From JBBDIP01 sp050260675 (lineage in GTDB: Bacteria > Bacillota > Sulfobacillia > Fermentithermobacillales > Fermentithermobacillaceae), in the NCBI GenBank assembly GCA_050260675.1, contig JBLNCN010000008.1, forward strand, positions 1 to 64,000: a stretch of 64,000 nt of DNA. Direction: 5' to 3'. The stretch's first letter is position 1, and each line of letters starts with the position of its first letter. Under the pieces are notes generated by a model. It was not told the origin of the DNA. It ran no database searches and worked only from the letters and a program-made list of their open reading frames with translations. Made by a program: the position numbers and the translations under genes. Positions 7,911 through 15,894 of the stretch are shown piece by piece.

Positions 7911-9719
7911 ATGAAGGACTCATACCTGATTACTGACGTAGGGAGCACCACCAGCAAGACCGTTCTAATTGGGGAGAACGATGGAGAGTACCGAATGCTC
8001 GCTCGCGGCGAACACCCAACAACTGTGGAGGCTCCCTACGATGACGTCACTGTGGGCGTTCTAGGGTCACTGGAGATTCTGAGTTCGCACATTGGTCATC
8101 CAATGGCATCGAGCGGCGAGCCGGCGACGAGACGGGACGACAGTGAGATCAAGTATCTGTCGACGTCCAGCGCCGGCGGCGGCTTGCAGATGATGGTGTT
8201 CGGGGTCATGAAGAACGTCACCGCAGAAAGCGCCAAGAAGGCTGCGCTGGGCGGCGGAGCCATCATCCTTGATGTCATGACCACAGATGATGGCCGCCCG
8301 AGTTTCATGAAATTGGACTCCATTAGGGAGTCAAGGCCCGACATGATCCTAATTTCCGGAGGGCTGGACGGCGGCAACACCGCGTTCGCGCTCGACATCG
8401 CGGATCTCCTGAACGCCGCCAAACCCAGACCCAGGTTCGGAGGCAGTTTCCGGATACCGGTTGTCTACGCGGGAAACCGAGACGCCGCCCCCCTCGTGGT
8501 CGATACGCTGGCAGACTGCTTTGATGTCAAGGTCGTGGACAATCTGCGGCCGGCATTCGATACAGAAGTGCTGGAGCCGGCGCGGTCCGCGATCCACGAG
8601 CTCTTTATGTCGCATGTTATGGCCCATGCTCCCGGTTACGACAGGCTAACTTCATGGGTAGATGCGGACATCATGCCCACTCCGGTGGCCGTAGGGAGGA
8701 TTATGAAGGAACTTGCTGACGCGCGGCGCATGAACATCGTGGGAATGGACATCGGCGGAGCGACAACCGACGTGTTTTCGGTCTTCAACGGCACTCTGAA
8801 CCGCTCGGTTAGCGCTAACCTTGGGATGAGCTATTCTGCGGGCAACGTGATGCTGGAGGCGGGGATTGATAACATCACCCGCTGGCTCCCGTTCGAGATG
8901 CCCCCCGAAGAAGTGGCCGATAGGATCTGCACAAAACTCATCAACCCGACTACAATTCCCGGAAGCCTCATTGACCTGCAGATAGAGCAGGCTCTAGCCA
9001 CAGAGGCGTTGCGACTCGCCTTTCTGCAACACAGGCAGGTTGCCACGGTGCCGCCAAAGGAGTCCCCGGCCTGGCGGTCTCTGCTCGGGGATGGTCGCCT
9101 TGTCGGCTCTAGCCCTGAAGCTAGGAGCATCGTGGATATTGGAGACGTCGACATGCTGGTGGGCTCCGGCGGCGTCCTATCCCACGCTCCCAGGCGGGCG
9201 CAGGCAGCGCTTATGATGCTTAACGCGTTCCTGCCGAAAGGGGTCACTTTCCTTGCCGTGGACAGCATCTTCATGATGCCCCACCTCGGAGTGCTCTCCC
9301 AGATTCAGCCCCAAATCGCGCTGGACGTCCTGGAGAAGGACTGCTTCGTTCCCCTGGGTCCTGTGATCGCCCTTGAGGGATCCGTGGTCAAAGGAAGACC
9401 CGTTGCCCTAGCGCGGTGTAAAGATGCGGCCGGCCATTGGACAGAGGTCACAGTGCAAGGAGGCGACATCGGCGTCCTCCCGACTCCGGGCTCAGGAGAG
9501 GTCCTCGTAGAAGCAACTTCGCTTGGCGGCGCCTCCATCGATGGAAGAACTCAAGTCACTTTCAGGTGTCGCGCCGGGAAGGTCGGCGTCATCATCGATG
9601 CCCGCGGGAGGCCGCTTGACCTGCACCAAGATCCTCGCCGCAGAGCCGAGGACAACGAACGATGGGCGGAACAAATCGGAGCCTACGGACCGGAAGGAGG
9701 CGTGCCGGATGCCAGATGA
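7911..9719 (+). CDS. MutL/GlmL-like ATPase (aminomutase-associated family)
   Basis: A 602-residue protein of the ASKHA ATPase fold. The start at 7911 follows GGGGGGAAC. The first phosphate-binding loop is TDVGSTTSKTVLIG near residue 10, and the second is VGMDIGGATTDVFS near residue 275. The family is named from GlmL/MutL, which sits next to the cobalamin-dependent glutamate mutase subunits and is thought to be a chaperone or reactivase. No mutase gene is in this window; instead two conserved unknown genes follow, the first overlapping this stop codon by 11 bases. The partner enzyme is therefore unknown. Confidence 0.85.
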   Translation: MKDSYLITDVGSTTSKTVLIGENDGEYRMLARGEHPTTVEAPYDDVTVGVLGSLEILSSHIGHPMASSGEPATRRDDSEIKYLSTSSAGGGLQMMVFGVMKNVTAESAKKAALGGGAIILDVMTTDDGRPSFMKLDSIRESRPDMILISGGLDGGNTAFALDIADLLNAAKPRPRFGGSFRIPVVYAGNRDAAPLVVDTLADCFDVKVVDNLRPAFDTEVLEPARSAIHELFMSHVMAHAPGYDRLTSWVDADIMPTPVAVGRIMKELADARRMNIVGMDIGGATTDVFSVFNGTLNRSVSANLGMSYSAGNVMLEAGIDNITRWLPFEMPPEEVADRICTKLINPTTIPGSLIDLQIEQALATEALRLAFLQHRQVATVPPKESPAWRSLLGDGRLVGSSPEARSIVDIGDVDMLVGSGGVLSHAPRRAQAALMMLNAFLPKGVTFLAVDSIFMMPHLGVLSQIQPQIALDVLEKDCFVPLGPVIALEGSVVKGRPVALARCKDAAGHWTEVTVQGGDIGVLPTPGSGEVLVEATSLGGASIDGRTQVTFRCRAGKVGVIIDARGRPLDLHQDPRRRAEDNERWAEQIGAYGPEGGVPDAR

Positions 9720-10779
9720 AGTAGTCACGATCCGCCGCATGCGGCTGATTTCCTCCACTGCCAAGACCCTCGTCAGCCCGGGCGATCATGTTATGCCGGA
9801 CACTCCGGTGGCGCGGACCGAGGCCCTCCCCGGAAAGCTGTGGAAGGTGGACGTCTCTCGCGACCTGAATGTGGACCCGTCAGATACCCTGGAGCGAATG
9901 ACGGCCGGCGTAGGTGACAAGTTGCGCACTGGAGCCATAGTAGCCGCAAGCGGCGCGTTCTTCGACAGACGCGTGGCCCGCTCACCTGTGACCGGAACAT
10001 TAGCCCTGATATCCAAGAGCCGGGGCCTTGCTTATGTGAGGGAAGACGTCGACATCGGCTCGCAAGAGGGATCCGTAGAGGTCCCAGTAGCTAAGATGCT
10101 GGGCGTACAGCCAATGATGATCATGGTCTACAAATCGGCGGAAGCTAACGTGGGAGAAACGGCTGTAAAGGGACAGGTACTGGCGAGGTTCGGTAGGAAG
10201 ACGGCGGCATCCCCCCTATACGGCAAGATCATCGGGATCTCTCCGATCAAAGGCACCATCACAATTGAGCCACTGTTCAAGATGCAGATTACGACGGCGT
10301 ACCTAAAGGGCATCGTCGAAACTGTGACACAGGGCGAATCCGTGGAGATATCCGGTCGAGCGAGAGTGCTCAACGGAATATGGGGTTTAGGCGGGGAGTC
10401 ATGCGGCAGGCTCCATGCGGTTGACGGCGACCTAGGCGAAGCGGCCGATCTGCCTGCGGGGGCCATAGTGGCCGCAAGAGGGACGGCTACTCGAGCCGCG
10501 TTGCAGCGTGCCGTCCAGGCAGGCGTGAAGGGCGTCATTCTGGGGTGGCTGGGCACCGCGGCAGTCATGGAGTTCGCCAGCTTGAAGAACATGGGAGTCA
10601 CCGGCGACGAGTCCGCCCCGTTCCCGCTGATATTGATGCAGGGCTTCCTGAAACAGGACATGCGTGACGATGCCTTCCGGGTCCTACGATCTTCACACGG
10701 GGCCCTATGCTCGATAAGGGGCGTGACGCACATACGGGCAGGCGTCGTGCGCCCCGAAATCCTGATCTTCCCCGAGTAG
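9709..10779 (+). CDS. Conserved protein with biotinyl/lipoyl-like repeats, partner of MutL-like ATPase
   Basis: A 356-residue soluble protein. The ATG at 9709 lies 9 bases after AAGGAGG, inside the end of the MutL-like gene, so the two are translationally coupled. Two regions look like barrel-sandwich (biotinyl/lipoyl-like) segments: SPGDHVMPDTPVARTEALPG near residue 22, and a second around residues 150-210 (VGETAVKGQVLARFG, SPLYGKIIGISPIKGTITIE). No attachment lysine in an MKM context is visible. The C-terminal third has an alternating helix and strand pattern (GAIVAARGTATRAALQRAVQ). I do not know its function; the constant association with a MutL-like protein suggests a structural or cofactor-handling role. 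Confidence 0.6.
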   Translation: MPDEVVTIRRMRLISSTAKTLVSPGDHVMPDTPVARTEALPGKLWKVDVSRDLNVDPSDTLERMTAGVGDKLRTGAIVAASGAFFDRRVARSPVTGTLALISKSRGLAYVREDVDIGSQEGSVEVPVAKMLGVQPMMIMVYKSAEANVGETAVKGQVLARFGRKTAASPLYGKIIGISPIKGTITIEPLFKMQITTAYLKGIVETVTQGESVEISGRARVLNGIWGLGGESCGRLHAVDGDLGEAADLPAGAIVAARGTATRAALQRAVQAGVKGVILGWLGTAAVMEFASLKNMGVTGDESAPFPLILMQGFLKQDMRDDAFRVLRSSHGALCSIRGVTHIRAGVVRPEILIFPE

Positions 10780-10799
10780 AAAGGAGGTGTTCACTCGCT

Positions 10800-11930
10800 A
10801 TGCAGGAGCCGCTTTCATCTGAAATGTGGAGATTCGAGCCGGATCTGAGTAGGCACTTGCCGCCCGATGCTTGGCGCATTCGGACCAACTTTGTGGAGCC
10901 CAAGGACATCCTACGGCGCTTCGGCGTCTGGCCGGACGACGTACTCACGCCAGAGAGACTTGACGCGCTTTACTCGGGAGAAACCGCTGAAGGCCCCTGT
11001 CCTATTACGGTCACATTCCTCGACGACAAAAAGGCGGCCGCGATAGAAGCAATCTGGAAACCGCGGAGGGATCCAGTGATCCGGATACTGCAGGATGGGT
11101 TGTCGTCCATACCTGGGCTGGCCGACGGCAACAGGGATACGGCAATGATCACCTACGCAGGCTTTGTGGTCCTCGCTCTTCAGTCTCTGCTCATTCTGGA
11201 ATTGAGGTCGAGGGAACGGGAAATCGGAATGTGGGACGCCAGGACAGAAGGCCAACGGATGGGGACATTGTTCGCGGTGCGTCCCAGCACAACGGCGACT
11301 TTCACGAGGGTGGACGTCATGCCGCTGCCCGGCTCCTCGGTCCTGTGCGTGCCGTGGGGAGGCCCCTTCGCCGAGTACGCCAAATTGCTCCCCCTCTTGG
11401 CTGACCGGCATAGCCAGCGAGTCCTGGGTTCAGCTGACGAAAAGCTTGAGGTTGTCCCGGAAGGACCGCTCCTGAAGGCTTTGATGGCGGCCGGATTGTT
11501 GCGACAACTGGAGCATACTTACATGAACGCCCGCTGGGCGCTCACGGTTCCTATCCTGAACCCGGAAACCGCGCGGCGCATGATTCCATGCTTGGCACGG
11601 GTCGCCCACGGTATCTCAGAAGCAGTAAGCGCTGACATAACGAGTATCGCAGCCCTTAAGGAATCAGGCCGTTATGCTGGCGAAGAGGGATCCGGGGACT
11701 ACCTTGAGATGGCCTATTCGGTTCTCATGGGAATGGTTTTCCAGTGGGCGATGGAAAAGGGGATCGTGCAAAGACCTCCTCAGTTCAGAGTGACGAAGAG
11801 TGGTCCGATACTTGAGCGTTCCAGAGAAGCAAGGAACTCGACCGCCCACCCCCTGCCAGGGTTGGCGATCCTGAAGGGCGCCGCCTCAATCTGGGATGAG
11901 CTGCGATCAGCCTGCCACGGCATCGGCTGA
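10800..11930 (+). CDS. Conserved hypothetical protein, third gene of the MutL-like cluster
   Basis: A 376-residue protein of no family I recognise. AAAGGAGG lies about 12 bases before the ATG at 10800, slightly far, so the exact start is uncertain. A hydrophobic stretch, MITYAGFVVLALQSLLILEL (about residues 119-138), could be one membrane helix. The rest looks soluble, with conserved-looking blocks MPLPGSSVLCVPWGGPFAEY and PILNPETARRMIPCLARVAHG. It follows the preceding gene by 20 bases on the same strand and is followed by a strong hairpin. Confidence 0.6.
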   Translation: MQEPLSSEMWRFEPDLSRHLPPDAWRIRTNFVEPKDILRRFGVWPDDVLTPERLDALYSGETAEGPCPITVTFLDDKKAAAIEAIWKPRRDPVIRILQDGLSSIPGLADGNRDTAMITYAGFVVLALQSLLILELRSREREIGMWDARTEGQRMGTLFAVRPSTTATFTRVDVMPLPGSSVLCVPWGGPFAEYAKLLPLLADRHSQRVLGSADEKLEVVPEGPLLKALMAAGLLRQLEHTYMNARWALTVPILNPETARRMIPCLARVAHGISEAVSADITSIAALKESGRYAGEEGSGDYLEMAYSVLMGMVFQWAMEKGIVQRPPQFRVTKSGPILERSREARNSTAHPLPGLAILKGAASIWDELRSACHGIG

Positions 11931-11946
11931 CCATCATAGTCCACAG

Positions 11947-11999
11947 ACGATGCTCCGGAGCATGCCGGCGGACCACCTCCAGCAGCTCCGGAGCATCGT
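11947..11999. terminator. Long inverted repeat between convergent genes
   Basis: ACGATGCTCCGGAG (11947-11960) and its exact complement CTCCGGAGCATCGT (11986-11999) enclose 25 bases. It lies between two convergent genes, so a bidirectional transcription stop is likely, although neither side has a long T-tract. Confidence 0.5.
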
Positions 12000-12016
12000 T
12001 TCGGATAAGGGAGAGG

Positions 12017-13855
12017 CTATTTAACTACCAGGTACTGCTCCCTGATGGCCTCGACATCGACCTTAGCGAGGTCGCTGACCGACTCGACAATGGCGACCGG
12101 GTCATAGTCCTTCAGGAGAACGTAGCCGCCCGGCGAGTTTACGGTCAGTTGAGTGACCACGACGTCGTTGCCGCCACGGACCGACATCAGTTCTCTGGTG
12201 CCGTCCATAGACACTAGCCGGTACAGATTGCCGGAGCTGGCGTTGCTCGACGGACTGGGGGCATCGGCCTCTGTAAGGTCCAGCGTCAAACTGACCTTCA
12301 TACCATCTTGGATGACGAGCACAAGAGGCTCGAACTCCCAGCCGATACCTTTTAGCACGGCCTCTTGGAAGTCGCCACGGATAACCGCCTTCTTAACCAG
12401 GCGTTCGGTCGGAACCTTCGTAATGTCGTCTCCATAGATGCTGTCCTGCGGTCCTGCGCCTCCCGCGCAGCAGCTTGGCCCTCCCGCCGGAGGCGCTGCA
12501 GTATCAGGGTTGCTGACGTCCACGGCAGCGAGATCGTCGACGACGCGGATTAGCCCAGAGATCATGCCCATCCAGCAGCTGAAACGGATGTCATCACTGC
12601 CGGGCGTAAACTCAATGACGTTCTCACCGGACTTGATGTTCTTCGTGATGTTCAGTGACGGGATGACGATCTGACCGTTACAGGAGTTCACCTGCTGGCC
12701 GTCGATTATCCATCGAACCGGAATTCCACGCTGGACGTACAGAAGGTTCGGCAGGTATCCGCGACCGTCGGCGACGGTCGTTATTGTCTGCACATCGTTC
12801 TCAACGACGGCCTTGGTCACCTGCCCCGCCGCGGATGCTGTGCGGCCCAGAAGAGACCCGACGGACGGCAGAGGATAGCCAGCGAGAGCTAGGCCGCGGT
12901 TGAACATAACTACTCCAAGCCCAACCACAAGGGCGCCGCCGAAACGGGCCAGGCGCTGGGTGAACCCTCTGCTCAACAAGGCTGATAGAGCGCCCAGCAG
13001 CAACATGATCGGCACGGTCCCGAGGGCAAAGACGAACATGGCTGAGGCACCCTTGATGGCGCTACCGCTTCCTAGCGCAAAGAGCTGCATCGTCTGCAAG
13101 GGACCACACGGCATCAGGCCGTTAAGCAGCCCGACAACAAGAGGATTGCTGCTCCGCATACCAAGGTGCTTACCGTGAGATGTGCGCAGCAGCGGTAGGC
13201 GAAGGGTCAACTTACCCAGGAGCTTCCAGCCCGCCATATCGGCGCCTTTGAAGACCATAAACAGGCCCGCGAACAGCATCAGAGCGGCTTTCATCGTCGG
13301 AGTCATGGCAAAGGCCGATCCTAGAGCGCCGACGACCCCTCCAATGGCCGTATATGAGATAACCCTGCCGAGGTTGTACAGGAGAGCGGGTCTTAGGGCC
13401 TGACGGCGGCCTGATGGGCTGCCGGCGAGGGTTTGGGAGAGCATGATTCCCCCGCACATCCCGGCACAGTGCAGTGAAGTGAGGGCGCCCACAACAAAGA
13501 GCGTCAGCGCGGTGGCTCCCGTCGACAGCCTTGAGTCGATGTCGATTCCGCCGTTCCGGCCCAGAAGCGCAACGATGCCTACAACAATGACGATGCCGAG
13601 GAGTTGCGAGAACCGTGCCGGCTTTAGGTCATATCCAGCGCCTACAATTGCCTTCTTTACGTCTTCGCTGCTGCATTTGGCTGCGTCGTAGCGTACCCTG
13701 ACAAGGCCCGAAACGTGGTCGGCCTTAACTGCCACGATCCCCGGCAGCGCGCGGACGGCCGTCCCAATGGTCTTCTCGCAAGAGGTGCAATGCATCCCGA
13801 GGACCCTGATTGTCTCTTCCCTTACACCAGCCACTCCTGCACCCCCCATGTTCAA
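12017..13855 (-). CDS. HMA - TauE/SafE-type membrane - cupredoxin fusion protein (copper handling)
   Basis: A 612-residue protein with three parts. Residues about 15-80 are a heavy-metal-associated domain with the metal site GMHCTSC. Residues about 95-345 are a six-helix TauE/SafE or DsbD-like membrane unit, with LHCAGMCGGIM and NGLMPCGPLQ. From about 355 there is a cupredoxin-like domain with possible copper ligands in QQVNSCNG and IRFSCWMGM, and a second beta-rich domain to the end. Fusions of this kind are linked to copper transport or oxidase assembly. A promoter whose spacer holds a BlaI-type operator lies upstream. The start could be the ATG at 13855 or an internal GTG at VAGVREE. Confidence 0.82.
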   Translation of the reverse strand: MNMGGAGVAGVREETIRVLGMHCTSCEKTIGTAVRALPGIVAVKADHVSGLVRVRYDAAKCSSEDVKKAIVGAGYDLKPARFSQLLGIVIVVGIVALLGRNGGIDIDSRLSTGATALTLFVVGALTSLHCAGMCGGIMLSQTLAGSPSGRRQALRPALLYNLGRVISYTAIGGVVGALGSAFAMTPTMKAALMLFAGLFMVFKGADMAGWKLLGKLTLRLPLLRTSHGKHLGMRSSNPLVVGLLNGLMPCGPLQTMQLFALGSGSAIKGASAMFVFALGTVPIMLLLGALSALLSRGFTQRLARFGGALVVGLGVVMFNRGLALAGYPLPSVGSLLGRTASAAGQVTKAVVENDVQTITTVADGRGYLPNLLYVQRGIPVRWIIDGQQVNSCNGQIVIPSLNITKNIKSGENVIEFTPGSDDIRFSCWMGMISGLIRVVDDLAAVDVSNPDTAAPPAGGPSCCAGGAGPQDSIYGDDITKVPTERLVKKAVIRGDFQEAVLKGIGWEFEPLVLVIQDGMKVSLTLDLTEADAPSPSSNASSGNLYRLVSMDGTRELMSVRGGNDVVVTQLTVNSPGGYVLLKDYDPVAIVESVSDLAKVDVEAIREQYLVVK

Positions 13856-13879
13856 TTCTACGGATCAGTGGGTATGTGT

Positions 13880-13908
13880 ATTATACGACATAGCGTAGTA
13901 CTAGTGAA
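13880..13908 (-). promoter_or_regulatory. Promoter with embedded BlaI-type operator, copper-type fusion gene
   Basis: TTCACT (13908-13903), 17 bases, TATAAT (13885-13880) on the minus strand. The dyad TACGACATAGCGTAGTA (13884-13900, TACTACG-N3-TGTCGTA on the other strand) fills the spacer. The surrounding 31 bases (13884-13914) recur with two changes at 13975-14005. Confidence 0.6.
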
Positions 13909-13939
13909 AGTAGGAAAATAACACGGCCTTTTCTGCGTG

Positions 13940-13991
13940 TTGACCTTCATGGGCCGCAAGACCTAGAATGAGGATACGACAAAGTGTAGTA
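13940..13991 (+). promoter_or_regulatory. lgt promoter with BlaI-type operator at the start point
   Basis: TTGACC (13940-13945), 18 bases, TAGAAT (13964-13969). The dyad TACGACAAAGTGTAGTA (13975-13991) sits over the predicted transcription start. It is the second copy of the direct repeat noted at 13884. Confidence 0.6.
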
Positions 13992-14012
13992 CTAGTGAAA
14001 GTAGGTCTGGCT

Positions 14013-14855
14013 ATGCAGAGAGTGCTGTGGCAGATTGGCGGGCTCGAGATACGGACCTTCGGGTTCTTCATAGGCGTCGGGATGCTGGTTGGGATACTCG
14101 TCAGCTATAGCGAAGCCAAGCGCAAGAAGATGGCAGACGAGTTCGTGGACTTCCTCAGTTGGGCGCTTGTCTTGGGAGCGGTCGGGGCGCGTCTGGCCTT
14201 CATCCTCACCTCGGATCCGCTCGGGTATCTCGCCGATCCGCTAGAGATCCTGAGGGTGGATCTGGGCGGGCTTTCTATTCACGGAGCAATCCTCGGAGGA
14301 ATCGGGGCGGGCATTTGGTATAGCCGTCGCAAGAAGGTCTCTTTCTGGCGACTGGCTGACGTTGTGGTGCCTGGCCTAGTGCTCGCGCAAGCTATTGGCA
14401 GGGTCGGGTGTGACGTGTTCGGGTACGCCATGGCAAAGCCGGGGTCCTGGGGCGTCCGAGTGGACGGGCTGATCTTGCATCCGGTGCAGATCTACGAGTC
14501 CTTACTGGACTATGGGATATTCGCTTTCCTATGGCTTCGCAGAGCCCGCGCGAGATACGACGGCAGGCTGTTCGTCGAGTACCTCTTCCTCTTCTCCATG
14601 GCACGCGGCGTAGTCGAGTTCTTCCGGACCAACCCGGTGGTCTGGGGACCCTTTAGCATCGCGCATGTAGCGAGTCTCGTCCTCGCTGTTGCGGCGGTGG
14701 CAATCCACCTAGGCCTGCGGCGGAGCGCAGCCACGAGAGTCTCGGCGTCGATATCGAACACGGCCGTGGATTCCTCGCCGTGGTTAGCCGGGCTAGCCGT
14801 CGCTGTCGCGGCTACCCTATCCGTGATTGTGTACTACGCGTTCCCACCGGCATAA
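14013..14855 (+). CDS. lgt: Prolipoprotein diacylglyceryl transferase
   Basis: A 280-residue membrane enzyme that transfers diacylglycerol from phosphatidylglycerol to the lipobox Cys of prolipoproteins. The start at 14013 is chosen because homology begins there (MQRVLWQIGG). Several hydrophobic helices are visible. The region LSIHGAILGGIGAGIWYSRR contains the catalytic His, and QAIGRVGCDVFGYA corresponds to the lgt signature (usually GRxGNFxN-x-E). Here the usual Asn residues are replaced (GRVGCDVFGYA), so it may be a second, specialised copy rather than the housekeeping Lgt. Its operator links it to the BlaI regulon. Confidence 0.85.
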   Translation: MQRVLWQIGGLEIRTFGFFIGVGMLVGILVSYSEAKRKKMADEFVDFLSWALVLGAVGARLAFILTSDPLGYLADPLEILRVDLGGLSIHGAILGGIGAGIWYSRRKKVSFWRLADVVVPGLVLAQAIGRVGCDVFGYAMAKPGSWGVRVDGLILHPVQIYESLLDYGIFAFLWLRRARARYDGRLFVEYLFLFSMARGVVEFFRTNPVVWGPFSIAHVASLVLAVAAVAIHLGLRRSAATRVSASISNTAVDSSPWLAGLAVAVAATLSVIVYYAFPPA

Positions 14856-14905
14856 CGCGAGGTTGTCGAGGTTGTGGAGAGTGTCACGGCGTAAACCAGT
14901 CCTGC

Positions 14906-15439
14906 TCAGCACTTCCAGTTGACCTTCGCGGGTTTCGGTTCATTCTCGACTGCTATGTCTTGAAGCGCAGCCTCCATCCTCATGCACTCGTCGGCTGCAG
15001 CTTTGCTGAGCGAATCCCAATCGGCATCGGACCCCAAGCGGTCGTATGCGATGGCCAGCGCGCCGTATAGCGCGAGTCCAAGCGAGTGCGTCGCCGCGTG
15101 GATTGTCGCCGCACACTGCCCGATTGTCCTTGCCGCGGCCTGCGCCGCCGGGTTCCCCTCTGCTTCCCTCGCAGCGGCGTGAGCCTCGAGGATCAGCCCT
15201 TTTACATACGGGAGTTTGACCTTGCCGGCCAGCCATTCGCGCGCCGCATCCAGCGCTGCTTTGGGGCGGGGATCGCCCGGGAAGGACTTCTCGTATATGG
15301 GCAACAGGTGGGCCTCGGCGTAGGAAATGGCCCAGTTCGCCAGCGTCGTCTTGCTCTGCGTCTCAATCAGCTTCATCAGGGATTGGATGTAAGGGGCTTC
15401 GATGTCACTGAGCATTCTGCGGTACTTGGGCATGTGCAC
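14906..15439 (-). CDS. Putative immunity-type protein
   Basis: A 177-residue, mostly helical soluble protein. Blocks such as LIETQSKTTLANWAISYAEA, PIYEKSF, GNPAAQAAARTIGQ and ATIHAATHSLGLALYGALAI are typical of a widespread small family usually labelled 'putative immunity protein'. No toxin is recognisable next to it, and its biochemical role is unknown. It lies downstream of the HEPN/MNT pair on the same strand with 35 bases between. Confidence 0.65.
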   Translation of the reverse strand: MHMPKYRRMLSDIEAPYIQSLMKLIETQSKTTLANWAISYAEAHLLPIYEKSFPGDPRPKAALDAAREWLAGKVKLPYVKGLILEAHAAAREAEGNPAAQAAARTIGQCAATIHAATHSLGLALYGALAIAYDRLGSDADWDSLSKAAADECMRMEAALQDIAVENEPKPAKVNWKC

Positions 15440-15474
15440 TCCCCCGTCGTCTGAGATACAGACAGGTCGGAACC

Positions 15475-15894
15475 CTAATTCGTCGGTTCAGGTATGCTGA
15501 GTCCTGCCGCTTTGACGGCAACCCTAGCGTCAGCCATTGCCCGTTGGGCATCTTCCCTTCCGTACTGAAGCGTCGGCACGAAGTCCACTTCGCCGTAGAA
15601 AGCAAACTCGCGCTCCTTGCGGAGCCACCGGGATATTCCGCGAAGCCGCTCCGCCTGAGCTGCGACATCATCGGTGAACAGCCCACGGTACTCGACGACC
15701 AAGTCGCCGACATCATGGACTTTGGGCGGCTCAACCCCGACTTGTCTCAGCATACCCTTGAGAGCAAGTTCCACGACTTCCTGGGCTTCCCTCACTACAT
15801 CTGAGAAAGCCTCTTCCTGGTAGAGCACATCCAGTATTTTGAGACGAGACCGTGCCTTCAGCAGATAGCTCTGAGCCAAGGTCAGATTGTTCAT
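15475..15894 (-). CDS. HEPN-domain protein
   Basis: A 139-residue all-helical protein: LKARSRLKILDVLYQEEAFS, EAQEVVELALKGMLRQVGVE, then RWLRKEREFAFYG and a C-terminal helix. This is the MNT-associated HEPN layout. The usual R-x4-6-H RNase motif is not clear; KEREFAFYG occupies its place. The start overlaps the stop of the nucleotidyltransferase gene by four bases. In known pairs the MNT protein neutralises the HEPN RNase by adding AMP, so a toxin-antitoxin role is likely. Confidence 0.78.
   Translation of the reverse strand: MNNLTLAQSYLLKARSRLKILDVLYQEEAFSDVVREAQEVVELALKGMLRQVGVEPPKVHDVGDLVVEYRGLFTDDVAAQAERLRGISRWLRKEREFAFYGEVDFVPTLQYGREDAQRAMADARVAVKAAGLSIPEPTN

Noticed and set aside
7911..9719. 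Calling the MutL-like gene a DNA mismatch-repair MutL
   Set aside because: The sequence is an ASKHA ATPase (DVGSTT, DIGGATTD), not the GHKL-type mismatch-repair MutL.
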